Source of the DNA: an uncultured Lachnospiraceae bacterium
GTDB taxonomy: Bacteria; Bacillota; Clostridia; Lachnospirales; Lachnospiraceae
Direction: 5' to 3'
Length of the DNA: 64,000 nucleotides
NCBI GenBank assembly: GCA_910585465.1
Contig: CAJUEW010000012.1
Location: 33,987 to 97,986 of the forward strand
Positions 16,473 through 25,710 of the stretch are shown in pieces; the stretch's first letter is position 1, and each line of letters begins with the position of its first letter. Under the pieces are notes generated by a model. It made no database searches and was not told the origin of the DNA. It saw only the letters and a program-made list of their open reading frames with translations. Made by a program: the position numbers and the translations under genes.

Positions 16473-19400
16473 TGCTATCCTCTCCTGTCTCTTTATTTTC
16501 ATCTTTATCTTTATAGAACACCAAAGATCCCTCCCTCATATCCGGGGAACTCTGTTGACATCCGGTTAAGGGATTAATGGAATACATCTGGTATTCTTCC
16601 TCCTTATCTGTGCGCTCCAGCCAGAAAAACGTACCTCCGGGCAGAGCGGGCTTAGACATCTCTACTGCCGGTTCCGGCTCCCTGTCATCTTTTATCCTGA
16701 CTGGAAGAGGACCCATCCGGAAATAAATTTCCAGCCTTTTCAGCCGTTCCAATACCATACTCTTCTCCATCTGAAGGCGTTTTACAGGAAAGATTCCCGT
16801 ATAAGCATGAACGGCAAGCTGCGGGTCACACAGCACATAGGTACACTTCGGCCGCTCTTTATCAAAGCCGACCGACAGGTAGGCATCCTGCTCCCCTTCA
16901 CCGATCCGGCGTATGCGGGATACTTTCTGTTCCGGCGCTGCCTGGCTGCGAAACACAGAAAATGTATCATCCTCAAAATATCCGACCACTCCGTCATCCT
17001 GCACCGATAAATCTCCCAGACGCATAGGAAAACATCCTTCCGGCTGCACAGGATTCTGGTCCGCCTTCCAGCCTGCATCCTTTCGGGGAAGCCCACAAAG
17101 CTCCAGCCATGCTTCCGTCTGTACTAAAGCAATGGGCCGTCCGACTGCCAGGGCCGTCCGCTCCTCCGTATTTCCCTGGACTGCGTCCATAGTCCAGAAC
17201 GCCTTATCAATCACATCCAGAAAGGCGGAAAATTCTGTCTCATTTTGTCCTGTATATGCCTCTGCCAGCTTTCCCAGATCCTGCCATTCTGTTTTTATCT
17301 GCGCTGCCTGACATGCCTCTTTGTTCTGAAACGGAAGGTAGCATACCCTTCTTCCCTCCGCTCCTGTTTCCATCAGCATCAATTCACCCAATGCAGCCCC
17401 GTCCGGGGCATACAAAGACAGACTATGATTCAGACGGTTTAAAATCAGAAATCCGAGAATCGGACATTCCTTTTTAACCGCAAAGGATAAAACAAGGCGG
17501 CTGTACTGCAAAAGCCCCGGCTTTAATAAAAATCCATTATCGGATGCATCCAGTCCGGAACGCATGGAGTCCGGCACAATCAGCGGAAAATTCTTACTTT
17601 GATAAATCCCCTGTTCCTCTCCGGAACGAATCAGATTCAGCACTCTTCCAAAAGCATCATAGAAAATCAGATCGTCCATATGGAGGATACCGGAACGGAG
17701 AAAGTGATAATCTGGTATAATATTTGCATTTACCAAAGGAACCGATTCCACGCTGCCGCCTGTCCTCTCCAGAAATTCCTGTTCATCAGAGCAGAAGCCC
17801 AGCACCTCGTCCAGTGTATAAGGAGTTCCGTCAATCTGTTCTCTGTATGGACGGCAGAACGGACGGTAGTCTCTCTGAGCCATAGACTCCTGAAGATTTA
17901 CCAGCTCCTGCCCCAAAAGCTTCCACTCCCGTATCCGGGCAGCCAGCGCGGCAAGCTCCTGATTCTGCGTATTACCGGACAATTTTTCTATGTAATCCGC
18001 ATAGCTTTGCTTTTTGTGGTCATCCAATGGAGAGATGCCGCCAAATCCTCTGCGTTTTTCAGGATCAGACCTTCTATTTTCCGAAAGCCGGTAACTGTAG
18101 CCGTCAAATACAAAGGACCGTTCCTCATAGCTGACCCGCCACTCCATAAACACCGGCTTCCAGGGCTGCCTCCAGGCTTCCAGAGAATAATCCGGCAGTG
18201 TTTTCCCCGGGGCTGCGCCGGGATTTTGATATACTTCCTTTAATATGGCAAATGCTTCCCGGTATAAAGCAGTCACTTCTAAAGGCAGCTTTTCTACGTC
18301 CTGTATTCCCGGAACCGGCTCCCTGGTTTCTATCAAATCTTCCAGGCCTCTGGAAACTGTTTTTTCCTGATCCAAATCCTTTGCCGCCTCCAGGCCGCTT
18401 ACAAATATATAGGGATTTCCCATTCTCCAGTATCTTCCTAGAGGCTTTTTCTTTTTCTCTTCTCCATTGCTCCTCTGCCTTTCATATAACAACCTCACCT
18501 TTTCAAACTGGGCAATGGTTCTGGACAGAAGACTGTCCTCTGCGGAAATATCAAAAAGAGCCTGGAAATCCTGTGCAGTCCTTCCGGTTTTATTGGCAGG
18601 ATTTTTCTTCAGGTATCCCAGCTTCCACCAGGCATCCTGCAGCTCTTCTCTCAGGGAATGGAGAATCTCTGTCTCCTTGTCAAATTCAGCCGTTTCTGCA
18701 GAGCCTCCGTATTTTTCCTGAAAGCATTCTCTGTGCAGACGATCCTTAAGCTGGTACAGGCCCGGCGCATCTTCCAGCCAGTCCGGACAGCCCTCCTGAA
18801 GGGCGGCCAGCAAAAGTCCCAGTTTTTCCTGAGCTTCCCCGGTAAGCCGCTGGTTAAGAGTAAGCATTCCCTGCAAATATGACCGGAATGCCGCGTCGCA
18901 GGTTTCCCCCACAGCCACATTAAGCGTTCCGCTTTCCAGGGTCTGTTTCAATTCATCCTTATACCTGTCCTCTTCTTTTGTCACAGGATAGCCTTCTCTT
19001 TTCCATGGAACAGAAAACACCTGACCGGAAAGAAACAAATTCTGATTCTCCCCTCCTGAATACCACCCGATAACAGAATAATGTAAAGTTTTAGGGGATT
19101 CATTTTTCAGGTTATCAAAGAAAGACAGAACATTACTGTTGTGCTGAACATATCCTGTAAAGTCAGGATTTCCCGGCGCACATGCGGTAAGAAACAGACA
19201 ATCTTTATCCCGTTCCTCCCAGTCCTTCAGTAAAAAAGGCACGCCCAGATTTACATAACTGCATCCGTCCCAGGAGGCCTTCTGTATATAGGCAGAGCTT
19301 CGGTAAGGATCAGCGGACTCCTGAAATGCCCGGCATGTTTCTTCACCCACAAGATACTGACTTGTATACGGCATGATCCGATCATATTCTTCCTCCTGCA

Positions 19401-19734
19401 TACAGGCTGCCGTAGGACAGTCGCTTTCCAGCACAAGGGATGTCACATGTCCTGTTTCTTCTTCTATCCTTGTAATCAGCCATCGGTTGGGGATCAGAGG
19501 GAAACCTCCCCCCTCTTCCTCTGTACGGAGTTCTCTGGGAAGAATCCAGCGGAGCCAGACACCTCTTTCTTTTATTTCTTTATCATTACTCATGGCATCC
19601 GGTACAGGCGTCAGATACTTTTCCATTCTCCGGTAACTGAATTCCCAGCGGCGAAACGTATTTCCACCGCCTACCAGATCATCAATGACAAGAGCTTCCA
19701 GCTTCATTGGCATAAAAATACTTTTTCCGCTCAT
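16465..19734 (-). CDS. Large conserved protein of unknown function, six-gene block
   Basis: 1089 residues, no signal peptide, no clear membrane helix and no nucleotide-binding motif that I can see. Near the N-terminus is GVWLRWILPREL followed by FPLIPNRWLITR (about residues 58-90); toward the C-terminus is ILGFLILNRLNHSLSLYAPDG...LGEL. Both recall, from memory, a family of uncharacterised bacterial proteins with a GVHLHWALPDAL/VPNRWLV signature that occur beside DUF6603-type proteins; this is unverified. Tryptophan- and tyrosine-rich, with a long mixed helical middle (~280-640). Its ATG overlaps the stop of the preceding gene by 4 bp (ATGA), and its end overlaps the next gene. Function unknown. 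Confidence 0.62.
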   Translation of the reverse strand: MSGKSIFMPMKLEALVIDDLVGGGNTFRRWEFSYRRMEKYLTPVPDAMSNDKEIKERGVWLRWILPRELRTEEEGGGFPLIPNRWLITRIEEETGHVTSLVLESDCPTAACMQEEEYDRIMPYTSQYLVGEETCRAFQESADPYRSSAYIQKASWDGCSYVNLGVPFLLKDWEERDKDCLFLTACAPGNPDFTGYVQHNSNVLSFFDNLKNESPKTLHYSVIGWYSGGENQNLFLSGQVFSVPWKREGYPVTKEEDRYKDELKQTLESGTLNVAVGETCDAAFRSYLQGMLTLNQRLTGEAQEKLGLLLAALQEGCPDWLEDAPGLYQLKDRLHRECFQEKYGGSAETAEFDKETEILHSLREELQDAWWKLGYLKKNPANKTGRTAQDFQALFDISAEDSLLSRTIAQFEKVRLLYERQRSNGEEKKKKPLGRYWRMGNPYIFVSGLEAAKDLDQEKTVSRGLEDLIETREPVPGIQDVEKLPLEVTALYREAFAILKEVYQNPGAAPGKTLPDYSLEAWRQPWKPVFMEWRVSYEERSFVFDGYSYRLSENRRSDPEKRRGFGGISPLDDHKKQSYADYIEKLSGNTQNQELAALAARIREWKLLGQELVNLQESMAQRDYRPFCRPYREQIDGTPYTLDEVLGFCSDEQEFLERTGGSVESVPLVNANIIPDYHFLRSGILHMDDLIFYDAFGRVLNLIRSGEEQGIYQSKNFPLIVPDSMRSGLDASDNGFLLKPGLLQYSRLVLSFAVKKECPILGFLILNRLNHSLSLYAPDGAALGELMLMETGAEGRRVCYLPFQNKEACQAAQIKTEWQDLGKLAEAYTGQNETEFSAFLDVIDKAFWTMDAVQGNTEERTALAVGRPIALVQTEAWLELCGLPRKDAGWKADQNPVQPEGCFPMRLGDLSVQDDGVVGYFEDDTFSVFRSQAAPEQKVSRIRRIGEGEQDAYLSVGFDKERPKCTYVLCDPQLAVHAYTGIFPVKRLQMEKSMVLERLKRLEIYFRMGPLPVRIKDDREPEPAVEMSKPALPGGTFFWLERTDKEEEYQMYSINPLTGCQQSSPDMREGSLVFYKDKDENKETGEDSNG

Positions 19735-21782
19735 TTCTCCTCCTTACCGAATATGGTGCGTTCTCCCGTTGTCAGAAAGCATTTGGCAAGCGCCGCAGAG
19801 CCTGTCTGCTCCACAGTCTGACCTGACTTTTCTGCCACCATGGCTAACAGATTGCCCGGTGACCCCGGGTCCAGACAAAGCACACCGTCCTCTCCCCGAA
19901 ATGCCGGGTATTCTTTGATATCAATCTGCAGGGTCAGCGCTTCCTCCGGCTCATTCACCACGATATATGCTGCAATTCCGTCAAATATTGCAAGAAGAAT
20001 CTCAGGCGCCAAATGCTCCATACGGAGAATGGCAAGAGAGTTTCCCTTTTGATCCTTTGCTTCCACAGATACGGAGGGCCAAAGGGATACCATGTCAGCC
20101 CGGATCAGAAAGCCGCTCAAATATTCCGCCTTCCCGGGAGGCTGCTGCCCGTATAGTCCGGCTCTGTATTCCATAGCAGCCTCCTCGGATGCCTGATACA
20201 AATATTTTCTGATTAACCGGTTGAATAAGCACTGTCTGCCAGAGTACAGTCCAATACTCAATGCTCCGTCGTAAAGCGCCTGCCTCCAGCTCTCATCAAT
20301 AAAGAAAAAACGGACGCACTCTCTGGGAAGAAGCCCCTCATGAGGCACAAGACTGTCATACGGAAGCGGATAAAAAAGCAAAAGCCGGGCAAGCCACCTG
20401 GCCACTGGTTTCCCTTCATCAGCCAGAAGAGGGAGAAGCCGCTCCTCCTGCCTCTCTATATACGCCTCCAGCTTTTCCCGATCCCTGTCCGGAAACTCCG
20501 GACCTGATATAACATGAACTGTTTTCTCTAATCTGTCTCCTGGCTGCTCTTCAGACTCTGTTTCCGATAAAATCCGGGAAAGACTTCCGGAATAAGTCTC
20601 CTCCGCACAAAATCCGGACATTTCCTTTGCATACGCTGCATCAATTACTTTCTGAGCCTTTCTGCGAAGCTGAAGCAGTGCGTCCAGATAAGCACTGTCC
20701 TTCAGGGCCGCCATTCTTCCTGCCTCAAAGGCTGCTGCCAGAGAGACGTCAAACACTGCGTCCTTTCTGTCATAGCACAAAGCCGCGTCGGCTGTCTCAA
20801 AAGGCTTTTTTTGCTTCCTGCCGCTTATTTTCAGAGGAGTGAAAGGGGAACGGTTCCAGCAAAGCCCCTCATCTCCCGTCCGGGTATGATAACGCATCGG
20901 AACAAACCCCTCCTGGAGTCTTATTTTGACAGCCTCCATTCCCTCAAGGACAGGCAGTTTTAACAGCATATCCGAAATACTCCCTTCGCGGTTCAGTCTT
21001 TCACAAATGCTCCGGAAGCTGTCCGGATGCTTTCCGGTTACAGAAAAGCTCCAGTGATCCAAGGAGAGCAATTCTATAAATTCATATCCGTCCGTGCCTG
21101 CTGCATGGCCTGTCAGATAGTTTTCAAATCCTGACAGGCAGACCAGATGAGCCTGATATTCTGTGCCTACACCTTTTGTGTACACCGGAATGCGGTTAGA
21201 AAGCACTACTGTAAATATTCCATCCCTGTCCAGACCCATCTCCGGCTTGTCTCCTATATAAACCTGACGATAATGTGTCAGAAACGGAAGCTCTGACTTT
21301 CTGGGCGCGATCCTGTCAAAGCATGACAAAGGCAGACGCAGACAGCTGCAGACTCTGGAAGCTGTCTCCCCGGCTCTGCAGCTCAAAGACGGAAGAAGAA
21401 CCCCCGTTTTGGGCGTCAGATATTCCTGCACGGTCGTCTCCCTGAGGCACCCCTGCGCATTTTCTTCCAGCTCTTCCTTCTTCAGAAGCAGCAATACAAA
21501 ATCTGTACATCCCCGGCCCACAGCGCCTTTTAACACAACATGGGGAATCACATTTGTAAAGCATCCCTGTTTATCCGGGAAAGGAGTGCGCTGCACTACT
21601 AGTTCTTTGTCTACCGAAAATAATGGCTCCTCTACAATCACACTCTGGCAGGAAGAAATAGACTCTGTCTTAAGCTCCTCGTTTTTGCGGATCAGCTTCT
21701 GCGATGTGGAAAACTGCCAGGTTCCGGGAGTAAGCCCGGATATGACAGCATCATATAAATTCAAATTTTCCTGCTTTTGCAT
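19731..21782 (-). CDS. Conserved protein of unknown function, six-gene block
   Basis: 683 residues, soluble by appearance, no signal peptide. The most conserved-looking part is around 485-520, LFYPLPYDSLVPHEGLLPRECVRFFFIDESWRQALYDGALSIG broken here as LVPHEGLLPRECVRFFF and ESWRQALYDGALSIG. A second block, SGFLIRADMVSLWPSV and LAPEILLAIFDGIAAYI, lies about 555-615. From memory similar segments occur in uncharacterised actinobacterial proteins next to DUF6603-type genes (unverified). A charged helical region (~380-460) separates the two halves. Translation is coupled: its stop overlaps the 1089-residue gene by 4 bp, and it starts 24 nt after the DUF6603-like gene. No enzymatic motif seen. Confidence 0.62.
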   Translation of the reverse strand: MQKQENLNLYDAVISGLTPGTWQFSTSQKLIRKNEELKTESISSCQSVIVEEPLFSVDKELVVQRTPFPDKQGCFTNVIPHVVLKGAVGRGCTDFVLLLLKKEELEENAQGCLRETTVQEYLTPKTGVLLPSLSCRAGETASRVCSCLRLPLSCFDRIAPRKSELPFLTHYRQVYIGDKPEMGLDRDGIFTVVLSNRIPVYTKGVGTEYQAHLVCLSGFENYLTGHAAGTDGYEFIELLSLDHWSFSVTGKHPDSFRSICERLNREGSISDMLLKLPVLEGMEAVKIRLQEGFVPMRYHTRTGDEGLCWNRSPFTPLKISGRKQKKPFETADAALCYDRKDAVFDVSLAAAFEAGRMAALKDSAYLDALLQLRRKAQKVIDAAYAKEMSGFCAEETYSGSLSRILSETESEEQPGDRLEKTVHVISGPEFPDRDREKLEAYIERQEERLLPLLADEGKPVARWLARLLLFYPLPYDSLVPHEGLLPRECVRFFFIDESWRQALYDGALSIGLYSGRQCLFNRLIRKYLYQASEEAAMEYRAGLYGQQPPGKAEYLSGFLIRADMVSLWPSVSVEAKDQKGNSLAILRMEHLAPEILLAIFDGIAAYIVVNEPEEALTLQIDIKEYPAFRGEDGVLCLDPGSPGNLLAMVAEKSGQTVEQTGSAALAKCFLTTGERTIFGKEEK

Positions 21783-21806
21783 ACCATATCCTCTTTTCTC
21801 TCTTTT

Positions 21807-24800
21807 CTACAGGCAGAGAGGACAATCCGCATAGAGATGCATTCTCTCCCTCTGCACTCTTTGAAAGGTTCCCGCCGGTCCCTGATAATAGCTGTTCATA
21901 CAGTCAATTAATGTATTTCTCCGTTTTACGGCATCCTCCAGACCTGTCTGTGCCAGAAGCTCCAGAGTTTCCCCGGATTCCTGTCCGCATAAAACAGACT
22001 CTGCAGATGCTTCCGGAATCAGAAACGGATTATCCAGATGCAGACATCTCACCAGGGCATCCCGGTAATTAAGAATCTGAATTTCCCCGGAAAACTGAGG
22101 GGCCGGGATCTCAATCCGGTACCCGCTGGCCAGACCCTCCACCAGCTTTTCATCTAACGCTGCATTTCCGGGCCTTCCCCATAAAGCACCCGGCAGCTTC
22201 TTCTTTTCCTCCGATACTATGAATCCAAAGCTCTCCGGCAGCCCCTTCCTTCCGTCGGGAGCCGTTACATGCATCTCCCAGACAGAATCCACATCAGTAA
22301 GCTCCATGGGACGGATATGCAGATGTCCCGCAGGAACAGCAGTGCTGCAAAGGAAAGTCAGACGTCCTCCGTCGGCAATCCATGGATCTTTCTCCTTCCT
22401 TTGAGGACGTATTCCCTCCAGAGCTTCCATCGTATGTAAGCTTCCCGGTTTTAACAGAGTTTCCCTCATTTCCTGCCAGGTTAAAGCTCTTTTACCGCTG
22501 CCCTGGGATTTTCCGAAGGAAATAGAAAAGCTCAGAAAACTCAGATGAACCTTCAGATATCCGCCGATCGGCGGGCCCCACAGGTGAAGATCCGCTGATA
22601 AAGATACACGAAGCGTTTTATGACAAAATAACAGATTCAGGCGGTAGGAAACTCCGATTTCTACTCCAAGCTGAGCATCAAAGTAAAAGGGATGCCACCC
22701 AATCAGCAGATTTGCCCTGGCCGTAAACCATGCCCGCAGATTACCCAGTGTAAACAAAAACTCCAGATTACCTCCTGCCATAATGCAGGAAGGAGTCAGT
22801 GCCATATAAGCATTGCCTTTGGCACTGATATGACTGTCCACCTGCCAGGAAAATCCCACCGGCTGTACAGCCGGATAATGCTTCGGCACTCTGTAAGCCG
22901 GATGATATCCCCCTATAGAAAGTACAAAATCTCCTGCATGTTCATTTTCTCCGAACCATACGGTGCAGACAGCCTGTCCGAACAGATGACAGTCTTTACT
23001 CAGAAGAAAGGAATCCTTGCTTACCACTGCTTCCACCTGAAAAATTCCGGCACGGGGGCGAAGAACCGCCGACAGCATGATTTTCAGAAACGCATAAGCG
23101 TTCTCCCTCCTTGCTCCTTTGGGAAGCGTAAGCTCCGCGCTTCCAAGAAGTGCTGCCTGGAATTCTTCTCCAAAGAGAACCGCCAGCAGCAGCTTTCCCT
23201 TTACCAGACCGCAGGCTTCAAAGGCCATGCCTGCTGCCGCCCAGTATTCCCCGGAAGCAGGGACAAGCGCATGTGCGCTCTCAAGCTGAGCCAGCACCTG
23301 CATACCATCCTTTTTCCCGCTTATATCCAGCAAAGGAAAGCTTTCTACTTCCGCCGCTGTGGGAATACGGAACCGTCGGTTAATACCAAGCCCGCCCATA
23401 ATTCCCGTAATGATAATTGCCGGAAGCGCCTGCAAAAATACCGATGCATTCAAAAACACAAAAAAACTTACCGTCCCGTCCTCCATTACCGCATAGGATG
23501 CTATTGCCTGAAGCCCCCATTTGGACAGCTTTACCTTTACGGTTCCGCTGAAGGACATACGGATACCCTCTCCCGGAGATAAATCCCGGAATACAGCCCC
23601 GCTTATAGAAAATGCGTCTGTATTGCAGGCCAGAAGAAGCCCGTTTAAATTTCCCCGGACAGATTTTTTTCCCAAATCATATCCTATGGAAAGTCCTGCA
23701 ACCGAGATATCGACAGGACCCAGCCGGACGCCGCCATCCAAATATACCGAAAGAACCATATCCGAAAAACCGATGCCTGCCCGATCCAGATGGGCAGCGG
23801 CCACTCTCCGGTTGATTTCATGCCAGCGGACTCCGTCATCCTGACGAACCGGCCCTTTCTCCGGCAGTATTTCTTCTTTTTGAACGGCAAGCTTGCCGTC
23901 CGGAGTTTCTAACAGCCCATAAGAGGCTTCCAGGACGGGCTGTTTCTTTTGGGGACTGGATACCTGAAATTCCAGGCTTCCTCCTTCCAGCCTGCCGCTT
24001 TCATAAATAAATGCTGTTCCACCATATTGATAACGCATATTTCCGGGAAGCAGATCGAAAAGAAACGGAACCTCCGGAAGCTTAAGCGGCTTTATCAGGG
24101 ATAAATGCCCGGTCATGGAATATTCCTTTCCCCCCGATGCATACTGCACTGTTATTTCAGCCTGTAAGCAATCGGAAAGCTCTGCCGTACCTCCGATCTT
24201 TAGCTGTATATCCTCCCCTGCGTGAAGCTGTACCCAAACCTGTGTAAGGCTGATTCCTCCAAGCGTAAGCTTTCCTTCAATACGGCAGGCAAGCTCATAT
24301 TCTTTTTTATCTGTCCATACACGGACCTCACATCCGGAAAGCTTTACTTTCTTAAGTTCCTGAGGGAGCTCATATCCGTCCGGGAGGTTTTTCAGCAATT
24401 CAGAAAACTCCAGACTCTGCTGCTTCCAGCTCGTTCCCAGCAGCAGCCTTTGTGCCCCAAAATAACGGATCTCCAGATCCAGACCAAAAAGGCAGACCTT
24501 TGCGTCCACCATGTAATCTGTTATTTCAAAGGATTCTGTATCCAGCGTAAGAGAGGCTGCTGATAAAGATACATCCAGAATATTTCCGGCATCCGAAAGC
24601 CACCCGAACAGCTCCTCCGCTCCAATACCTTTTGTAATCCAATTCAGAAAATCAATAAAGCTCGGAAATGCGCCGTCCGGCGATAACAGGGAACCAGTAA
24701 TGCTGCCGGGAATAAAATCAAATTCTGCAGTAAGAGAAATATCCTCCCCTATCGTAAATTCCCCTGCCAAAACGATATGAGAGGACAACCCTTCCTTTAT

Positions 24801-25247
24801 AATCCGAAGCCATACTTTTTCAAACGTCAGAATTCCCGGTATAAAAGCGACCTTCTCCTGATAGCATAAAATAAAGTTCTCCAGGTAAGAGGCTTTTTCG
24901 CCGAACCAGGAAATCAGTGTAAAGCAGACATCCAGTCCCTGAATACCCTCATTTAAAAAGGAGAGCTTTTCCAGGGAAGGAAGTAAGCTTTCCTCCCCCA
25001 CCATAAAAAGCCGGGATATGGGAAAATCCTCCGACAATACCGTACAGAGAACTGCCACTCCGGCTTTCTCATCATCAAAATATACATATTGGGCACTGAT
25101 GTGATCTGGTTTTCCTTCCAGAATTACCTGATCCTCCTCCAGCAAAAAAACCAGCCTGCTGTCCTCCTGTTTTTGGATAATCCCCGAAAACCAGAGCGGG
25201 AGGGCGCTGTCTCCCGCTGAGAATACAAGCCTTTTTTGTTCCTCCAT
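21807..25247 (-). CDS. DUF6603-like giant beta-rich protein
   Basis: 1146 residues. The sequence is a long series of alternating hydrophobic/polar beta strands (e.g. ITVQYASGGKEYSMTGHLSLI, VKVKLSKWGLQAIASYAVME), with no signal peptide. The middle carries a distinctive hydrophobic stretch near residues 590-620 (SVFLQALPAIIITGIMGGLG) followed by INRRFRIPTAAEVESFPLL. That order (glycine-rich hydrophobic hairpin, G-x-N-R, P-x-x-x-x-V-x-x-F-P) matches what I remember of DUF6603, a domain of unknown function. A tail of about 170 residues beyond 960 looks distinct. It might form an elongated or membrane-touching beta scaffold; that is inference. GGGAGGG ribosome site before the ATG. Confidence 0.62.
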   Translation of the reverse strand: MEEQKRLVFSAGDSALPLWFSGIIQKQEDSRLVFLLEEDQVILEGKPDHISAQYVYFDDEKAGVAVLCTVLSEDFPISRLFMVGEESLLPSLEKLSFLNEGIQGLDVCFTLISWFGEKASYLENFILCYQEKVAFIPGILTFEKVWLRIIKEGLSSHIVLAGEFTIGEDISLTAEFDFIPGSITGSLLSPDGAFPSFIDFLNWITKGIGAEELFGWLSDAGNILDVSLSAASLTLDTESFEITDYMVDAKVCLFGLDLEIRYFGAQRLLLGTSWKQQSLEFSELLKNLPDGYELPQELKKVKLSGCEVRVWTDKKEYELACRIEGKLTLGGISLTQVWVQLHAGEDIQLKIGGTAELSDCLQAEITVQYASGGKEYSMTGHLSLIKPLKLPEVPFLFDLLPGNMRYQYGGTAFIYESGRLEGGSLEFQVSSPQKKQPVLEASYGLLETPDGKLAVQKEEILPEKGPVRQDDGVRWHEINRRVAAAHLDRAGIGFSDMVLSVYLDGGVRLGPVDISVAGLSIGYDLGKKSVRGNLNGLLLACNTDAFSISGAVFRDLSPGEGIRMSFSGTVKVKLSKWGLQAIASYAVMEDGTVSFFVFLNASVFLQALPAIIITGIMGGLGINRRFRIPTAAEVESFPLLDISGKKDGMQVLAQLESAHALVPASGEYWAAAGMAFEACGLVKGKLLLAVLFGEEFQAALLGSAELTLPKGARRENAYAFLKIMLSAVLRPRAGIFQVEAVVSKDSFLLSKDCHLFGQAVCTVWFGENEHAGDFVLSIGGYHPAYRVPKHYPAVQPVGFSWQVDSHISAKGNAYMALTPSCIMAGGNLEFLFTLGNLRAWFTARANLLIGWHPFYFDAQLGVEIGVSYRLNLLFCHKTLRVSLSADLHLWGPPIGGYLKVHLSFLSFSISFGKSQGSGKRALTWQEMRETLLKPGSLHTMEALEGIRPQRKEKDPWIADGGRLTFLCSTAVPAGHLHIRPMELTDVDSVWEMHVTAPDGRKGLPESFGFIVSEEKKKLPGALWGRPGNAALDEKLVEGLASGYRIEIPAPQFSGEIQILNYRDALVRCLHLDNPFLIPEASAESVLCGQESGETLELLAQTGLEDAVKRRNTLIDCMNSYYQGPAGTFQRVQRERMHLYADCPLCL

Positions 25248-25268
25248 ATGGTCCCTCCCATCTAATTT

Positions 25269-25670
25269 TCAGGACAGAAAAAGATCCATCTTAACAACAA
25301 TACTTCCGCTGTTATCCGTAAAACCCTTTCCATATCTTCCCTCCAGATCATCATTGGCGCACAGCTCCAATTCACCCTTCAGTCCCTTTGGCGTTTCTCC
25401 CTTCTTTCCAATCCAGAATACAGAGGAGCCGATACGTCCAATCATTCCGCCCTCTGCTTTGCCGGGCATCGTATATCCTTCTTTAGCTGTATATCTGCTG
25501 TCTCCGTCCGGATCGCAGTTCCTGACCGCCGGACTGATATTCCAGGAACCGCTTACATAAGCAATCTCCGCCTGTTCCTGTTCTGTTACTGTAATTCCTG
25601 TTTTCTGCCATTTCTTATTGGCATACACCTCAAAGCTTACACCAGAACGCAATATTTTTCTTTCGCCCAT
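25269..25670 (-). CDS. Small LecA/PA-IL-like beta-sandwich protein
   Basis: 133 residues without a signal peptide. The order of segments fits the LecA (PA-I galactophilic lectin) fold: SGSWN near 40, a PDGD segment near 54, GGMIGRIGSSVFWIG (73-88), GELELCANDD (100-109), and TDNSGSIVVKMD near the C-terminus. LecA binds galactose through calcium held by an ND...T-x-x-NN cluster. Here the loop is longer and reads NDD...FTDNSG, so calcium/sugar binding is plausible but not assured. It follows the nitrilase-like gene by 40 nt with an AAGGAGG site and precedes the DUF6603-like gene by 21 nt. A role in target recognition for the block is inference. Confidence 0.6.
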   Translation of the reverse strand: MGERKILRSGVSFEVYANKKWQKTGITVTEQEQAEIAYVSGSWNISPAVRNCDPDGDSRYTAKEGYTMPGKAEGGMIGRIGSSVFWIGKKGETPKGLKGELELCANDDLEGRYGKGFTDNSGSIVVKMDLFLS

Positions 25671-25710
25671 TTTTAATTCCTCCTTTTATTAAATAAAATA
25701 TAATTGTATC

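Noticed and set aside
17599..18243. 214-codon plus-strand frame inside the 1089-residue gene
   Set aside because: Antisense to a coupled operon gene, no ribosome site or motif.
22692..23582. 296-codon plus-strand frame inside the DUF6603-like gene
   Set aside because: Antisense shadow: Cys/Arg/His-rich, no ribosome site, and the minus-strand gene fits the operon.
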